NCBI GenBank assembly: GCA_945925985.1
Contig: CAMELV010000038.1
Span: forward strand, 1-37,032
DNA: 37,032 nucleotides
Source: Comamonas sp. lk
Lineage (GTDB): Bacteria > Pseudomonadota > Gammaproteobacteria > Burkholderiales > Burkholderiaceae_C
Direction: 5' to 3'
The notes below the pieces were generated by a model. It saw only the letters and a list, made by a program, of their open reading frames with translations, ran no database searches and was not told the DNA's origin. Made by a program: the position numbers and the translations under genes. Positions 1-8,311 of the stretch are shown here, one piece after another; within the stretch, counting starts at the first letter, position 1, and each line of letters opens with the position of its first letter.

Positions 1-1623
1 AGAGGAGACGCCTGACAGGGGCTGCGCGCCATTGATGGACACCCGGTGATGCTGGATGCGCTTGAGGGATTGCAAGGCCCTCTCCGGCGTAAGCCCCGTT
101 TGCCCGGCACGCAAACGCATGCGCATGACCCGGTGCAACACCAGCGCCATAAAGCAAATTGATGCATGCGCCCGGATCCGCTCGGGCAGGCGGTGATAGA
201 CCGGTCCGATTTCCAGCTCGGACTTAAGGACTTTAAAACCGCGCTCAATGTCTGCCAGCGATTTGTAGCGCTCGATGATGGTTTTCGTCTCCAGGTCTTT
301 CACGTTGGTGACCACCAGCAGTTTGCCGTCCATCATTTGCGCCAGCCTCAGCGCCCGGTCATCGACGTCGTAGCTAAACAACTCGTCCTTGAGGTTCACC
401 TTGATGATGTTGCCCAAACGACTCTCGCGTACCTCGTGATAGAAACGCGCCTTGGCGCCACTGTCCGACAGCCGGCGCCCACGCCCTCGGGCTCCCAGGT
501 CCTGCTCGTCGAGTTTGCCCACCCAGGCGTTGGCTTGCGCTTGCAGCTCATTCATCTTTGTTTGGCGCTTTTGCTGCTGCTCCAGTGCCGTCGCAGGATC
601 ATGGGCCACCACCAGGCGCAGCCCGCTCCAGGCCACCTCGGCGGTGATCTCCGAACTGGCTTGTCTGCACTGTTGCTGCAACGGCTCCAGCAGCTCTGCG
701 AACTCGCTGTAGCGCCGACCTGGCACGGCAAGAATGAACTCCAGCGCCTGCCCGCTGGGCAGTGTCAGCTTAGCGCACTCCTCCAGGTTGTCCAGGCTGA
801 GCAAGCCTCTGTCGGCCACCACAATCAGGCGGCGCAGCGCGGGGAAGCGCGCCATCACCTTGTTCAGGATGGGCACCAGGGTCTTCGCTTCAGCCGTATT
901 CCCATCAAAGACTTCGTGATAAATCGGCAAACCCTCGGCCGTCTGAACCACCCCCAGCATGAACTGCCTGGCAATCAGGCCTTCCTTGGCCATGCCGAAC
1001 TTGCGCACATCACCTTGCACGGCAGAGAGTCCCTCGGCGCGGATGGTGGTCATGTCGTAGAAGGCCAGCGAGAGATCCCGGTCCACCAAAGGGCGCAGCA
1101 AACCGGCCACCACGCCATCGACCGCTTCCTGGTGGTCCATGAGCGCATCCATGCTGCGCAGCAGCTGCTGATGATTGACTGCGCTGACCTCAACGTCGGG
1201 CAAGGCCACCGTTTGCAGCCAGCGTAGCACGCCCAGCTTGGGGTCCGGATCGCACAAGCGGTTGAGCACCATGATGCGAGTCAGTGCCTCCACGTCCGTG
1301 GTGTGACGGGTACGCCGAAAGACACGACGCAAATCAGAGAAACCCAGCTCCTTCCAGATTTCGGTCAACGTCCACACGTTGCCCAAGGCGCGGGCAGACT
1401 CAAAGGTCAGGGATGAAGCCGAGATGGCTGGGGCCGACCTGACAGGCTCACGACCAGCGACCTTCAGCAGGCCAGCGATCACCGAATCCAGCTCGCCGCT
1501 GAGTTGATCCGCACGACCCAGGGTTGCCACGGTGCGCTTCTTGACGCGCCCCTCATCGTCACGGAAGGACTCGATCAGCTGGACGTATCGCCTGGCGCCG
1601 GAGGTGGTGACCTTCACATACAT
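1..1623 (-). CDS. IS1634-family DDE transposase, truncated by window edge
   Basis: An uninterrupted minus-strand frame runs from ATG at 1623 to the window edge: 541 codons, with no stop seen in a codon-by-codon check. The N-terminus (MYVKVTTSGARRYVQLIES) is typical of IS1634-type transposases as I know them. Candidate DDE residues are D190 (in FYDMTT), D271 (in VVADRGL) and E460 (in YKSLADIERGFKVLK, the Y-x2-L-x3-E-x6-K form of the IS4-superfamily signature). An insertion of roughly 100-150 residues between the second D and the E fits the family fold. The frame looks intact, so the element may be active. Its left end and one inverted repeat lie outside the window. A GGGGG run touches the ATG, so the GTG at codon 3 could be the real start. 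Confidence 0.85.
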   Translation of the reverse strand, partial: MYVKVTTSGARRYVQLIESFRDDEGRVKKRTVATLGRADQLSGELDSVIAGLLKVAGREPVRSAPAISASSLTFESARALGNVWTLTEIWKELGFSDLRRVFRRTRHTTDVEALTRIMVLNRLCDPDPKLGVLRWLQTVALPDVEVSAVNHQQLLRSMDALMDHQEAVDGVVAGLLRPLVDRDLSLAFYDMTTIRAEGLSAVQGDVRKFGMAKEGLIARQFMLGVVQTAEGLPIYHEVFDGNTAEAKTLVPILNKVMARFPALRRLIVVADRGLLSLDNLEECAKLTLPSGQALEFILAVPGRRYSEFAELLEPLQQQCRQASSEITAEVAWSGLRLVVAHDPATALEQQQKRQTKMNELQAQANAWVGKLDEQDLGARGRGRRLSDSGAKARFYHEVRESRLGNIIKVNLKDELFSYDVDDRALRLAQMMDGKLLVVTNVKDLETKTIIERYKSLADIERGFKVLKSELEIGPVYHRLPERIRAHASICFMALVLHRVMRMRLRAGQTGLTPERALQSLKRIQHHRVSINGAQPLSGVSS

Positions 1624-2021
1624 GCCCCCACTATATCAAAAAAAATACAAATGAAAAAATAAATAAAAATACATAAACGTGCCCCCACAAAAAATTCAAA
1701 AAACCGCAGCTAAGTGGTTGATTTCATTGAAAACAGGTGTCAAAAGACGGCGGGAACTGTCGAACTCGGGCGCCCCCGATCAGGTCGAGGGCAGGCTTCA
1801 GCGGGAATCCATGACATTTCGGGCTCTAGCCCCCGTCACTATTGAATAGTTTGCTATCTTTTTTATAAAAATTGAATCCAACGCTGTCCGGTTTTCGGTC
1901 GCTTATCGGCGCTTAGGACTTAGCAGATCCCCTGACACTCGATGCGGAGGGCCTACTGAGTTTGATAAAAGAAAACTTCGTAAACCCTGTTTGATTAAGT
2001 GTCTGTATGACTGAGGCCAAT
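1624..2021. other. Intergenic region between transposase and sugar operon
   Basis: I see no convincing gene here. Positions 1632-1700 are very AT-rich and probably hold the transposase promoter and the end of the insertion sequence. The 9-mer TGCCCCCAC occurs at 1623-1631 and again at 1680-1688. The exact IS boundary cannot be set because the partner inverted repeat is outside the window. The right half carries a possible promoter for the following operon. Confidence 0.5.
1842..1869 (+). promoter_or_regulatory. Possible sigma-70 promoter for the sugar-modification operon
   Basis: TTGAAT at 1842-1847 (4 of 6 matches to the -35 box) is followed after 16 bases by TATAAA at 1864-1869 (5 of 6 to the -10 box). 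It is the best hexamer pair I found upstream of the first gene and would give a leader of roughly 145 bases. Promoter-like pairs are common in AT-rich DNA, so this is tentative. Confidence 0.3.
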
Positions 2022-3125
2022 ATGTCCGACAACTTTCGCATCGACAGTCACAAGCTGATTTTCCACCCTGAGCGGGTTAGTCAGTACCTCGCCGTGGGCG
2101 ACGACTGGGGCCGGGCGCAATCGGTTTACCCGATTTATGTCGAAATTTCACCGCTGGGCGCCTGTAACCACCGCTGCACTTTCTGTGCGGTGGACTACAT
2201 CGGCTACAACAGCGACCGGCTTGAACTGAGTATGCTCAAGGCCCGTTTGGCCGAGATGGGGCGCCTGGGCGTCAAAAGTGTGATGTACGCCGGCGAAGGT
2301 GAACCGCTGCTGCACAAAGACATCAACGAGATGGTGCGTGCCACCAAAGACGCCGGCATTGACGTGGCCTTCACCACCAACGCCACGGCCATGACCGACC
2401 GTTTTATTGACGAGTCGCTGCCACTCACCTCCTGGATCAAGGTGTCGTTGAACGCAGGCACTGCTGCCAGCTACGCCAAGATCCACCGGACCAAGGAGCG
2501 TGATTTTGAGCGCGTGATCAGCAACCTCAAACGCGCGGTGAAAGTGCGGCGCGAGCGGGGCCTGCACTGCAACATCGGAGTGCAGTCCCTGTTGCTGCCC
2601 GAAAACGCCAACGAGATGGAAACCCTGGCCCAAATCTGCCGGGACGAGATTGGCCTGGATTACCTGGTGGTCAAGCCTTACTCGCAGCACAAGTTCAGCG
2701 AGACGCGGCTTTACGAAAAACTCAATTACGGCTCGTACTTGGACCGTGCTGAGGCGCTTGAGAAATACAACACACCAGATTTCAATGTGGTTTTTCGCGC
2801 CAATACGATGAAAAAGCACATGGAAGACGAGGGCCAGCGTTACCAAAAGTGCGGCGCGACACCGTTCTTTTGGGCTTATGTGATGGCCAACGGTGCGGTC
2901 TACGGTTGCAGTGCCTACCTGCTGGATCAGCGTTTTGACTACGGCAACCTCAACGAGCAGACGTTTGAGGAGATTTGGCAGGGCGAGAAGCGGCGTGCCA
3001 ACTTTCACTATGTCAAGAGCGAGATGGACATCAGCGAGTGCCGGAAAAACTGCCGCATGGACGAGGTCAACCGCTACCTCAGCGACCTGACCGACCACCG
3101 CGTCGCCCACAAAAACTTCATTTAA
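2022..3125 (+). CDS. Radical SAM/SPASM-domain protein
   Basis: The protein has 367 residues. A radical SAM cluster motif C48-x3-C52-x2-C55 (ACNHRCTFC) sits early, and the second glycine-rich SAM contact region follows ([10 protein letters not shown]). The C-terminal part matches a SPASM-type auxiliary cluster domain, with C277, C296, C340 and C344 and the typical [13 protein letters not shown] segment. Such enzymes modify peptides or sugars by radical chemistry; the substrate here is unknown. I chose ATG 2022 because GAGG lies 5 bases upstream; ATG 2007, five codons earlier, has no ribosome site. It is the first gene of a tightly packed sugar operon, only 10 bases before the epimerase, so a carbohydrate substrate is plausible but unproven. 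Confidence 0.85.
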   Translation: MSDNFRIDSHKLIFHPERVSQYLAVGDDWGRAQSVYPIYVEISPLGACNHRCTFCAVDYIGYNSDRLELSMLKARLAEMGRLGVKSVMYAGEGEPLLHKDINEMVRATKDAGIDVAFTTNATAMTDRFIDESLPLTSWIKVSLNAGTAASYAKIHRTKERDFERVISNLKRAVKVRRERGLHCNIGVQSLLLPENANEMETLAQICRDEIGLDYLVVKPYSQHKFSETRLYEKLNYGSYLDRAEALEKYNTPDFNVVFRANTMKKHMEDEGQRYQKCGATPFFWAYVMANGAVYGCSAYLLDQRFDYGNLNEQTFEEIWQGEKRRANFHYVKSEMDISECRKNCRMDEVNRYLSDLTDHRVAHKNFI

Positions 3126-3135
3126 GGCCCAAGCC

Positions 3136-4140
3136 GTGAAAACATTGGTGACCGGCGGTGCCGGCTTCATTGGCTCCCACCTGTGTGAGCTGTTGGTGGC
3201 CCAAGGCCATGAGGTGCTGGCCCTGGACAGCCTGGTGTCGGGCCGGCTGCAAAACCTCAAAACCATCGCCAGCCAGCCCGGGGTGCGTTTTGTGCAGGCT
3301 GACATTTGCGATAGCGCGGGCATTGCGCCTCACTTTGAGGGTGTGGACTGGGTGTTTCACCTGGCCGGTCTGGCCGATATCGTGCCTTCCATCGAGCAGC
3401 CGGGCCAGTACTTTCATACCAATGTCACCGGCACCCTCAATGTGCTGGAGGCGGCGCGCCACTGCGGTGCCAAGCGCCTGGTGTATGCGGCGTCTTCGTC
3501 CAGCTACGGGGTGCCCGAGGTGTATCCCACACGCGAAACCGCCCCCATCAAGCCACTTTACCCCTACGCCCTCACCAAACACATGGGCGAAGAGCTGGTG
3601 CTGCACTGGGCGCGCGTGTACCAGCTGCCCGCCATGTCGCTGCGGCTCTTTAACGTGTACGGCACCCGCTCCCGCACCAGTGGGGCTTATGGCGCCGTGT
3701 TTGGCGTGTTTTTGGCGCAAAAACTGCACGGCCAGCCCTTTACCGTGGTGGGCGATGGCCGGCAGACCCGAGACTTTACTTATGTCACCGATGTGGCGCG
3801 GGCCTTTTTGGCCGCGGCAGAGTCTGGCCTGTCGGGCTTGGCCCTCAACGTCGGCAGTGGCGACCACTACAGCGTGAACCGCCTGGTCGAACTGCTGGGC
3901 GGCGACGTGGTGCACATTCCGCGCCGCCCCGGCGAGCCCGATTGCACCTTTGCTGACGTCGGCCAGATCCGGCGTTTGCTGGGCTGGCAGGCGCAGGTGC
4001 CGCTGGAGCGTGGCGTGCAAACCCTGATAGACAACATCGATGCTTGGCGTGAAGCCCCGGTCTGGGACCAGGCCAGTATTGACCAGGCCACCGCCACCTG
4101 GTTTCGTCACCTCAAAGAGGAGAGCACACATGTCGCATGA
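3136..4140 (+). CDS. NAD-dependent sugar-nucleotide epimerase/dehydratase (extended SDR)
   Basis: The protein has 334 residues and starts at GTG 3136. The N-terminal Rossmann motif is TGGAGFIGSH (TGxxGxxG). The catalytic serine region is AASSSSYG, and the active-site tyrosine and lysine are in YPYALTK (YxxxK). RLFNVYG and the late VGDGRQTRDFTYV segment are typical of the UDP-glucose 4-epimerase/dTDP-glucose 4,6-dehydratase group. The substrate cannot be read from sequence; neighbouring heptose-type genes make a nucleotide-heptose possible. The last 11 bases overlap the following isomerase gene, which implies translational coupling. Confidence 0.88.
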   Translation: MKTLVTGGAGFIGSHLCELLVAQGHEVLALDSLVSGRLQNLKTIASQPGVRFVQADICDSAGIAPHFEGVDWVFHLAGLADIVPSIEQPGQYFHTNVTGTLNVLEAARHCGAKRLVYAASSSSYGVPEVYPTRETAPIKPLYPYALTKHMGEELVLHWARVYQLPAMSLRLFNVYGTRSRTSGAYGAVFGVFLAQKLHGQPFTVVGDGRQTRDFTYVTDVARAFLAAAESGLSGLALNVGSGDHYSVNRLVELLGGDVVHIPRRPGEPDCTFADVGQIRRLLGWQAQVPLERGVQTLIDNIDAWREAPVWDQASIDQATATWFRHLKEESTHVA

Positions 4141-4717
4141 ACTGAAGGAATTCTCGCTGGCCGCCCGCAGCCGGCAATTGGCCGAATTGGTGACCCATTG
4201 CCAGATCACGCCCATGAACGGCGTGCAGCTGGAAGCTGAAGCCGGCATCAGCCAAATGCTCAGCGTGCTGGAACGCGCCCGCAGCAACCGCGCCAGTGTG
4301 TATGTGATCGGCAATGGCGGCAGCGCCGCTGTGGCTGGCCATTTGGTCAATGACCTGGTCAAGGTAGGCCATGTTCGCGCTTTCACCCTGCACGACTCGT
4401 CGCTGCTCACCTGTCTGGCCAATGACTATGGCTGGGACAACGCTTATGCCCAGGCGCTGGCCCAGATGGCGCTGCCTGGTGATGTGCTGATCGCCATCAG
4501 CAGCTCTGGCCGTTCAATGAACATCCGAAACGCGGCGGCTCAGCTTTGGGGCAAGGGCGGTACGGTGATTACCCTGAGCGGCTTTGCTGCCGACAATCCG
4601 CTGCGCGCCTTGGGTGACTTGAATGTGTGGGTTGACTCGTCCGACTACGGCATGGTCGAGGTCGGTCATCAGTTCATCCTCCACCATCTCTCGGACCGCT
4701 TGGCCCCCACTGCTTAA
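4130..4717 (+). CDS. SIS-domain sugar-phosphate isomerase, GmhA-like
   Basis: The protein has 195 residues, close to GmhA (about 192), which converts sedoheptulose 7-phosphate to a manno-heptose 7-phosphate. The SIS phosphate-binding loops are visible as GNGGSAA and ISSSGRSMN, and CLANDYGWD matches the GmhA core. By eye-alignment to E. coli GmhA, H61, H175 and H180 are kept, while metal ligands E65 and Q172 become D and E. The family is clear; the exact substrate is less so. ATG 4130 was chosen because AAGAGGAG lies just upstream; an upstream in-frame extension would run deep into the epimerase gene. It overlaps that gene by 11 bases. Confidence 0.82.
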   Translation: MSHELKEFSLAARSRQLAELVTHCQITPMNGVQLEAEAGISQMLSVLERARSNRASVYVIGNGGSAAVAGHLVNDLVKVGHVRAFTLHDSSLLTCLANDYGWDNAYAQALAQMALPGDVLIAISSSGRSMNIRNAAAQLWGKGGTVITLSGFAADNPLRALGDLNVWVDSSDYGMVEVGHQFILHHLSDRLAPTA

Positions 4718-4727
4718 GGAACTTCCC

Positions 4728-6251
4728 ATGAGTGCCCAAAAAATCACCAGTGTCGAGAGTCTGGCTCAGCGTTCAAGGCAGTGGCGTGCCGAGGGTCGGC
4801 GTGTGGTGTTGTGCCACGGCACCTTTGACTTGATGCACACCGGTCACATTCGTTACCTGCAGCGCGCCCGCAAGGAGGGCGACGTGTTGGTGGTGACCGT
4901 CACGGGCGATGACTTTGTCAACAAGGGCCCCGGCCGGCCGGTGTTCAGTGAACGGCTGCGCGCTGAAAACCTGGCTGCCCTGGCTTGCGTGGACCAAGTT
5001 GCCATCAACCCTGCGGTGTCAGCCGTAGAGCTTTTGCACCAGGTGCAGCCCAGCGTCTACTGCAAGGGCAGCGAGTACCGCAAGGCCAGCGATGATGTCA
5101 CCGGCAACATCCAGCTGGAGCAAGACGCCGTCGAGGCGCATGGCGGCGCCCTGATGTTCACCGACGAGCTCACCTTCAGCTCCAGCAACTTGCTCAATGA
5201 GCACTTTGACGTGTTCCCGCCTGAAACCCGCGCCTTCCTTAACGGCTTCAAACAGCGCTGGCAAGAGAAAGACGTGCACCGCATGATCGCCTCTTTGGCC
5301 GACCTCAAGGTGTTGGTGGTGGGCGACGCGATCATCGACCAGTACCACTACACCGCGCCGCTTGGCCAAACTGGCAAAGGCAGTTTTCTGGCGGTTAGTT
5401 ACGAATCAGAAGAGCAGTTCGCTGGCGGCTCTTTGGCTGTCGCTAACCACGTCGCCGGGTTTGCGCGGGACGTGACTCTGGTGACCGGGCTGGGAGCTTT
5501 GGACAGCCATGAGGCCTTCATCCGCCAGAAGCTGTTGCCCAACGTCAAACCCCAGTTTTTCACCATCCCCGATGCGCCTACCGTCACTAAGCGCCGCTTT
5601 GTTGACGCTGACCTGACCAAGCTGTTCGAGGTCTATTACTTCAAGGAAAACGCCGTGCGCGGCGCTGTCGAGTCCCAGCTTTGCGACTGGTTGGACGCAC
5701 ATCTGCAAGAGTTTGATGTGGTGGTGGTCCCTGATTTCGGCAACGGCTTCATCACAAGCCCTATGGTCGAGCGTTTGTCAGCCAAGTCCAAGTTCCTGGC
5801 GGTCAACACCCAGATCAACAGCGGCAACCGGGGCTACCACGTCATTCATCGCTACCCAAGGGCTGATTTCATCTCGCTCAATGAGCCTGAACTGCGCATG
5901 GCTGCGCACAACCGGCATGACCCCCTCGAGCAGGTGGCACAGGCGGTGGGCGAGCGTCTGGACGCCAAGAGTCTGGCCGTCACCCGTGGCAAAAAAGGCG
6001 TGATGCTGCACGACCTGCAGGCGCAGGCGACGCTGTCGGTGCCTGCCCTGTCGACCAAAGTGGTTGACCGGGTGGGTGCCGGAGACGCCTTTTTGTCCCT
6101 GGCCGCGCTCTGCGCAGCGCGGGGGATCGATGCGGAGCTGACGGCCTTTATTGGCAGCGTCGCGGCAGCCATGGATGTGCAGATGGTTGGCAATCGTGAG
6201 TCGATCCGGCCGGTTCCGCTGGCCAAGTACGTCTCCACACTGCTCAAGTGA
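4728..6251 (+). CDS. Fused sugar nucleotidyltransferase / PfkB-type kinase, reversed HldE domain order
   Basis: The protein has 507 residues. Residues about 24-160 form a cytidylyltransferase-like domain with the H37-T-G-H40 nucleotide motif (CHGTFDLMHTGH) and a late FSSSNLL motif. Residues about 184-507 form a PfkB/ribokinase-type kinase, with VVGDAIIDQY at its start and GAGDAF (catalytic base D453) near its end. E. coli HldE carries the same activities, heptose 7-phosphate 1-kinase and heptose 1-phosphate adenylyltransferase, in the opposite order. ATG 4728 is chosen because AAGGA lies 7 bases upstream. No GmhB phosphatase is encoded nearby, so that step would need a gene elsewhere. Next to the GmhA-like isomerase, an activated heptose product is the simplest reading. 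Confidence 0.85.
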   Translation: MSAQKITSVESLAQRSRQWRAEGRRVVLCHGTFDLMHTGHIRYLQRARKEGDVLVVTVTGDDFVNKGPGRPVFSERLRAENLAALACVDQVAINPAVSAVELLHQVQPSVYCKGSEYRKASDDVTGNIQLEQDAVEAHGGALMFTDELTFSSSNLLNEHFDVFPPETRAFLNGFKQRWQEKDVHRMIASLADLKVLVVGDAIIDQYHYTAPLGQTGKGSFLAVSYESEEQFAGGSLAVANHVAGFARDVTLVTGLGALDSHEAFIRQKLLPNVKPQFFTIPDAPTVTKRRFVDADLTKLFEVYYFKENAVRGAVESQLCDWLDAHLQEFDVVVVPDFGNGFITSPMVERLSAKSKFLAVNTQINSGNRGYHVIHRYPRADFISLNEPELRMAAHNRHDPLEQVAQAVGERLDAKSLAVTRGKKGVMLHDLQAQATLSVPALSTKVVDRVGAGDAFLSLAALCAARGIDAELTAFIGSVAAAMDVQMVGNRESIRPVPLAKYVSTLLK

Positions 6252-6252
6252 G

Positions 6253-7230
6253 ATGCACGTGAACGCTCCAATCCCTGTAACCCTGGCCGAGCGCTACCGT
6301 GCCATGCTGCGCATCCGGCTGATTGAGCAGGCGCTTGCTGACCGCTATGCCGAGCAGCAAATGCGCTGCCCGATGCACCTGTGCATTGGCCAGGAAGCCA
6401 TTGCCGTCGGTGTCTGTTCAGCCCTTCAAGCCACAGACATGGTTTACAGCAATCACCGAGCCCACGGTCACTACCTGGCCAAAGGGGCGGACCTGAAGGC
6501 CATGGTCGCCGAGCTCTATGGTCGGGCTACCGGCTGCTGCGGCGGCCGAGGGGGGTCCATGCATTTGATCGATCTTACGGTGGGTTTCATGGGCGCCACG
6601 CCCATAGTGGGTGGGACGGTGCCGCTCGCTGTGGGCGCAGCTTGGGCCGCAAAGTTGCAACGCAAACCCAAGGTCACCGTGGTTTTTTTCGGGGACGGCT
6701 GCTTTGAAGAAGGGGTGATGCACGAGTCACTCAATTTTGCAGCGCTGCACCAACTGCCTATCGTGTTCATTTGCGAAAACAACCAGTTTTCGGTCTATAC
6801 CCGGCTCAGTGAGCGGCAAGCGGATCGCCCCATCTACCGCATTGCGCAAGCCCATGGGCTGAGTGCGGCCACCGGCGACGGTAATGATGTCGATGCCGTA
6901 TTTGAACTCGCTCAGGCCGCCGTGTCCCAGGCGCGTCAGGGCGCCGGCCCTCAGTTTCTTGAGTTGCACACTTACCGTTGGCGCGAGCACTGCGGCCCTA
7001 ATTTTGACGACGACCTGGGCTACCGTGCGCCGGCCGAAGTGGCAGCAGGCCAGGCCGCTTGCCCCTTGCTGGCCTACGCCGATCGGCTGGGCCGCCTGTC
7101 GCCAGCCTTTCCAGCGCTGGCACGGTCGCAAGAGGCCGCGATTCGGCTTGAAATCAACGCCGCGTTCGACTTCGCGCTCAGCAGTGCGACGTCCGATGGG
7201 CATACCGCAGCGGAGGGCGTTTATGCCTGA
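6253..7230 (+). CDS. Thiamine-diphosphate-dependent dehydrogenase E1 component, alpha subunit-like
   Basis: The protein has 325 residues and resembles E1 alpha of pyruvate/acetoin/branched-chain 2-oxoacid dehydrogenases. The ThDP/Mg motif begins with G147-D-G149 (FFGDGCFEEG) and ends with N176-N177 (CENNQFS). YSNHRAHGHYLAKG and GRGGSMH are also family-typical. ATG 6253 begins one base after the stop of the kinase fusion. There is no lipoyl E2 or flavoprotein E3 gene nearby, so an ordinary oxoacid dehydrogenase complex is unlikely to be encoded here. It may instead perform a transketolase- or decarboxylase-like C-C reaction on a sugar; that is inference from context. Confidence 0.82.
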   Translation: MHVNAPIPVTLAERYRAMLRIRLIEQALADRYAEQQMRCPMHLCIGQEAIAVGVCSALQATDMVYSNHRAHGHYLAKGADLKAMVAELYGRATGCCGGRGGSMHLIDLTVGFMGATPIVGGTVPLAVGAAWAAKLQRKPKVTVVFFGDGCFEEGVMHESLNFAALHQLPIVFICENNQFSVYTRLSERQADRPIYRIAQAHGLSAATGDGNDVDAVFELAQAAVSQARQGAGPQFLELHTYRWREHCGPNFDDDLGYRAPAEVAAGQAACPLLAYADRLGRLSPAFPALARSQEAAIRLEINAAFDFALSSATSDGHTAAEGVYA

Positions 7231-8299
7231 GCGCCAAATCAGTTACGCCCAAGCCATCCGTGAAGGCCTGGACCAGGCGATGACGCTAGATCCGCAGGTC
7301 ATTGTGATCGGTGAAGGCGTGCCAGACCCCAAAGCAATCTTTGGCACCACAGCCGGCCTGCGGGAGCGTTACGGCCCGGAGCGGGTGTTTGACATGCCGC
7401 TGTCAGAGAACGGCGCGACCGGATTCTGTATTGGCGCTGCGCTCAGTGGCATGCGACCGGTGATGGTTCACCAGCGCATCGATTTTGCATTGCTGGCGAT
7501 GGATCAGTTGGTCAACAACGCGGCCAAATGGCATTACATGTTCAATGGCCAGGCTCGGGTACCGCTTGTGGTCAGGGTGATCGTGGGTCGGGGTTGGGGC
7601 CAGGGGCCCCAGCATTCGCAAAGCCTGCAAGGCCTGTTTGCCCAGATTCCGGGTCTGCGTGTGGTGATGCCGACCACGGCGCATGATGCCAAGGGCATGC
7701 TGATGGCCGCCATCGCTGACGACAACCCGGTGTTGTTCATCGAGCACCGTTGGCTTCATGCCGTGACCGACACGGTGCCCGAAGCGCCTTACCAAGTGGC
7801 GCTGGACCGGGCCAAGCTGCTGCACCCCGGGCAACAGGTGACGGTGGCTGCCTTCTCTTATATGGCGCTTGAGGCCTTGTTGGCGGCCCGCGCGCTGGCG
7901 ACTGAGGGCGTCTCGGTCGAGGTGATTGATATGCGCAGTGCCCGGCCGCTGGATGTCGACACCGTGTTGGCCTCGGTCAAAAAGACCGGGCGCCTGCTGG
8001 TGGCCGACACCGCCGGCCGAACCGGCGGCGTGGGAGCAGAACTGGTCAGCCAGGTGGTGGAGCGTGGTTTTGCTTGTTTGCGCGCCGCGCCGGTGCGCAT
8101 CAGTTGCCCCGACCATCCGGCGCCGTCGTCACCCTTCCTGGCGGAAAGCTATTACCCCACCGCACTGACGCTGGCGCAGGCCGTGCTGACGCTGGCCGAC
8201 CCGACACCAGCCCCGGCCTTGGCAGAGCGCCTGCACCTGGCGCTGGCCCGAACCGGCGCCCATGACACGCCCCACCACAATTTCTGCGGGCCTTTTTGA
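7223..8299 (+). CDS. Thiamine-diphosphate-dependent dehydrogenase E1 component, beta subunit-like
   Basis: The protein has 358 residues. The N-terminal transketolase pyrimidine-binding region reads IREGLDQAM ... VIGEG ... MPLSENGATGFCIGAALSG, with the glutamate of LSEN in the position of the cofactor-activating residue. A C-terminal transketolase domain follows (VEVIDMRSARPLDVDTVLASVKKTGRLLVAD). It should pair with the alpha subunit upstream; the two genes overlap by 8 bases, and GGAGGG lies 5 bases before ATG 7223. The last 40 or so residues extend past the usual E1 beta end and look unstructured. Confidence 0.83.
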   Translation: MPERQISYAQAIREGLDQAMTLDPQVIVIGEGVPDPKAIFGTTAGLRERYGPERVFDMPLSENGATGFCIGAALSGMRPVMVHQRIDFALLAMDQLVNNAAKWHYMFNGQARVPLVVRVIVGRGWGQGPQHSQSLQGLFAQIPGLRVVMPTTAHDAKGMLMAAIADDNPVLFIEHRWLHAVTDTVPEAPYQVALDRAKLLHPGQQVTVAAFSYMALEALLAARALATEGVSVEVIDMRSARPLDVDTVLASVKKTGRLLVADTAGRTGGVGAELVSQVVERGFACLRAAPVRISCPDHPAPSSPFLAESYYPTALTLAQAVLTLADPTPAPALAERLHLALARTGAHDTPHHNFCGPF

Positions 8300-8311
8300 G
8301 GCCAAACTACC

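Noticed and set aside
166..1227. Long plus-strand open frame of 353 codons
   Set aside because: It lies exactly antisense, codon on codon, to the transposase frame, and its translation resembles no family; it is a shadow of the minus-strand gene.
4130..6251. Ordinary LPS core heptose genes (gmhA/hldE)
   Set aside because: Not excluded, but the company of GT41, E1 and radical SAM genes, the reversed HldE order and the flagellin neighbourhood fit a dedicated protein-glycosylation role better; no LPS core transferases are present.
6253..8299. Pyruvate or acetoin dehydrogenase operon
   Set aside because: No E2 or E3 gene and no acetoin-utilisation regulator nearby, and the flanking genes are sugar enzymes.
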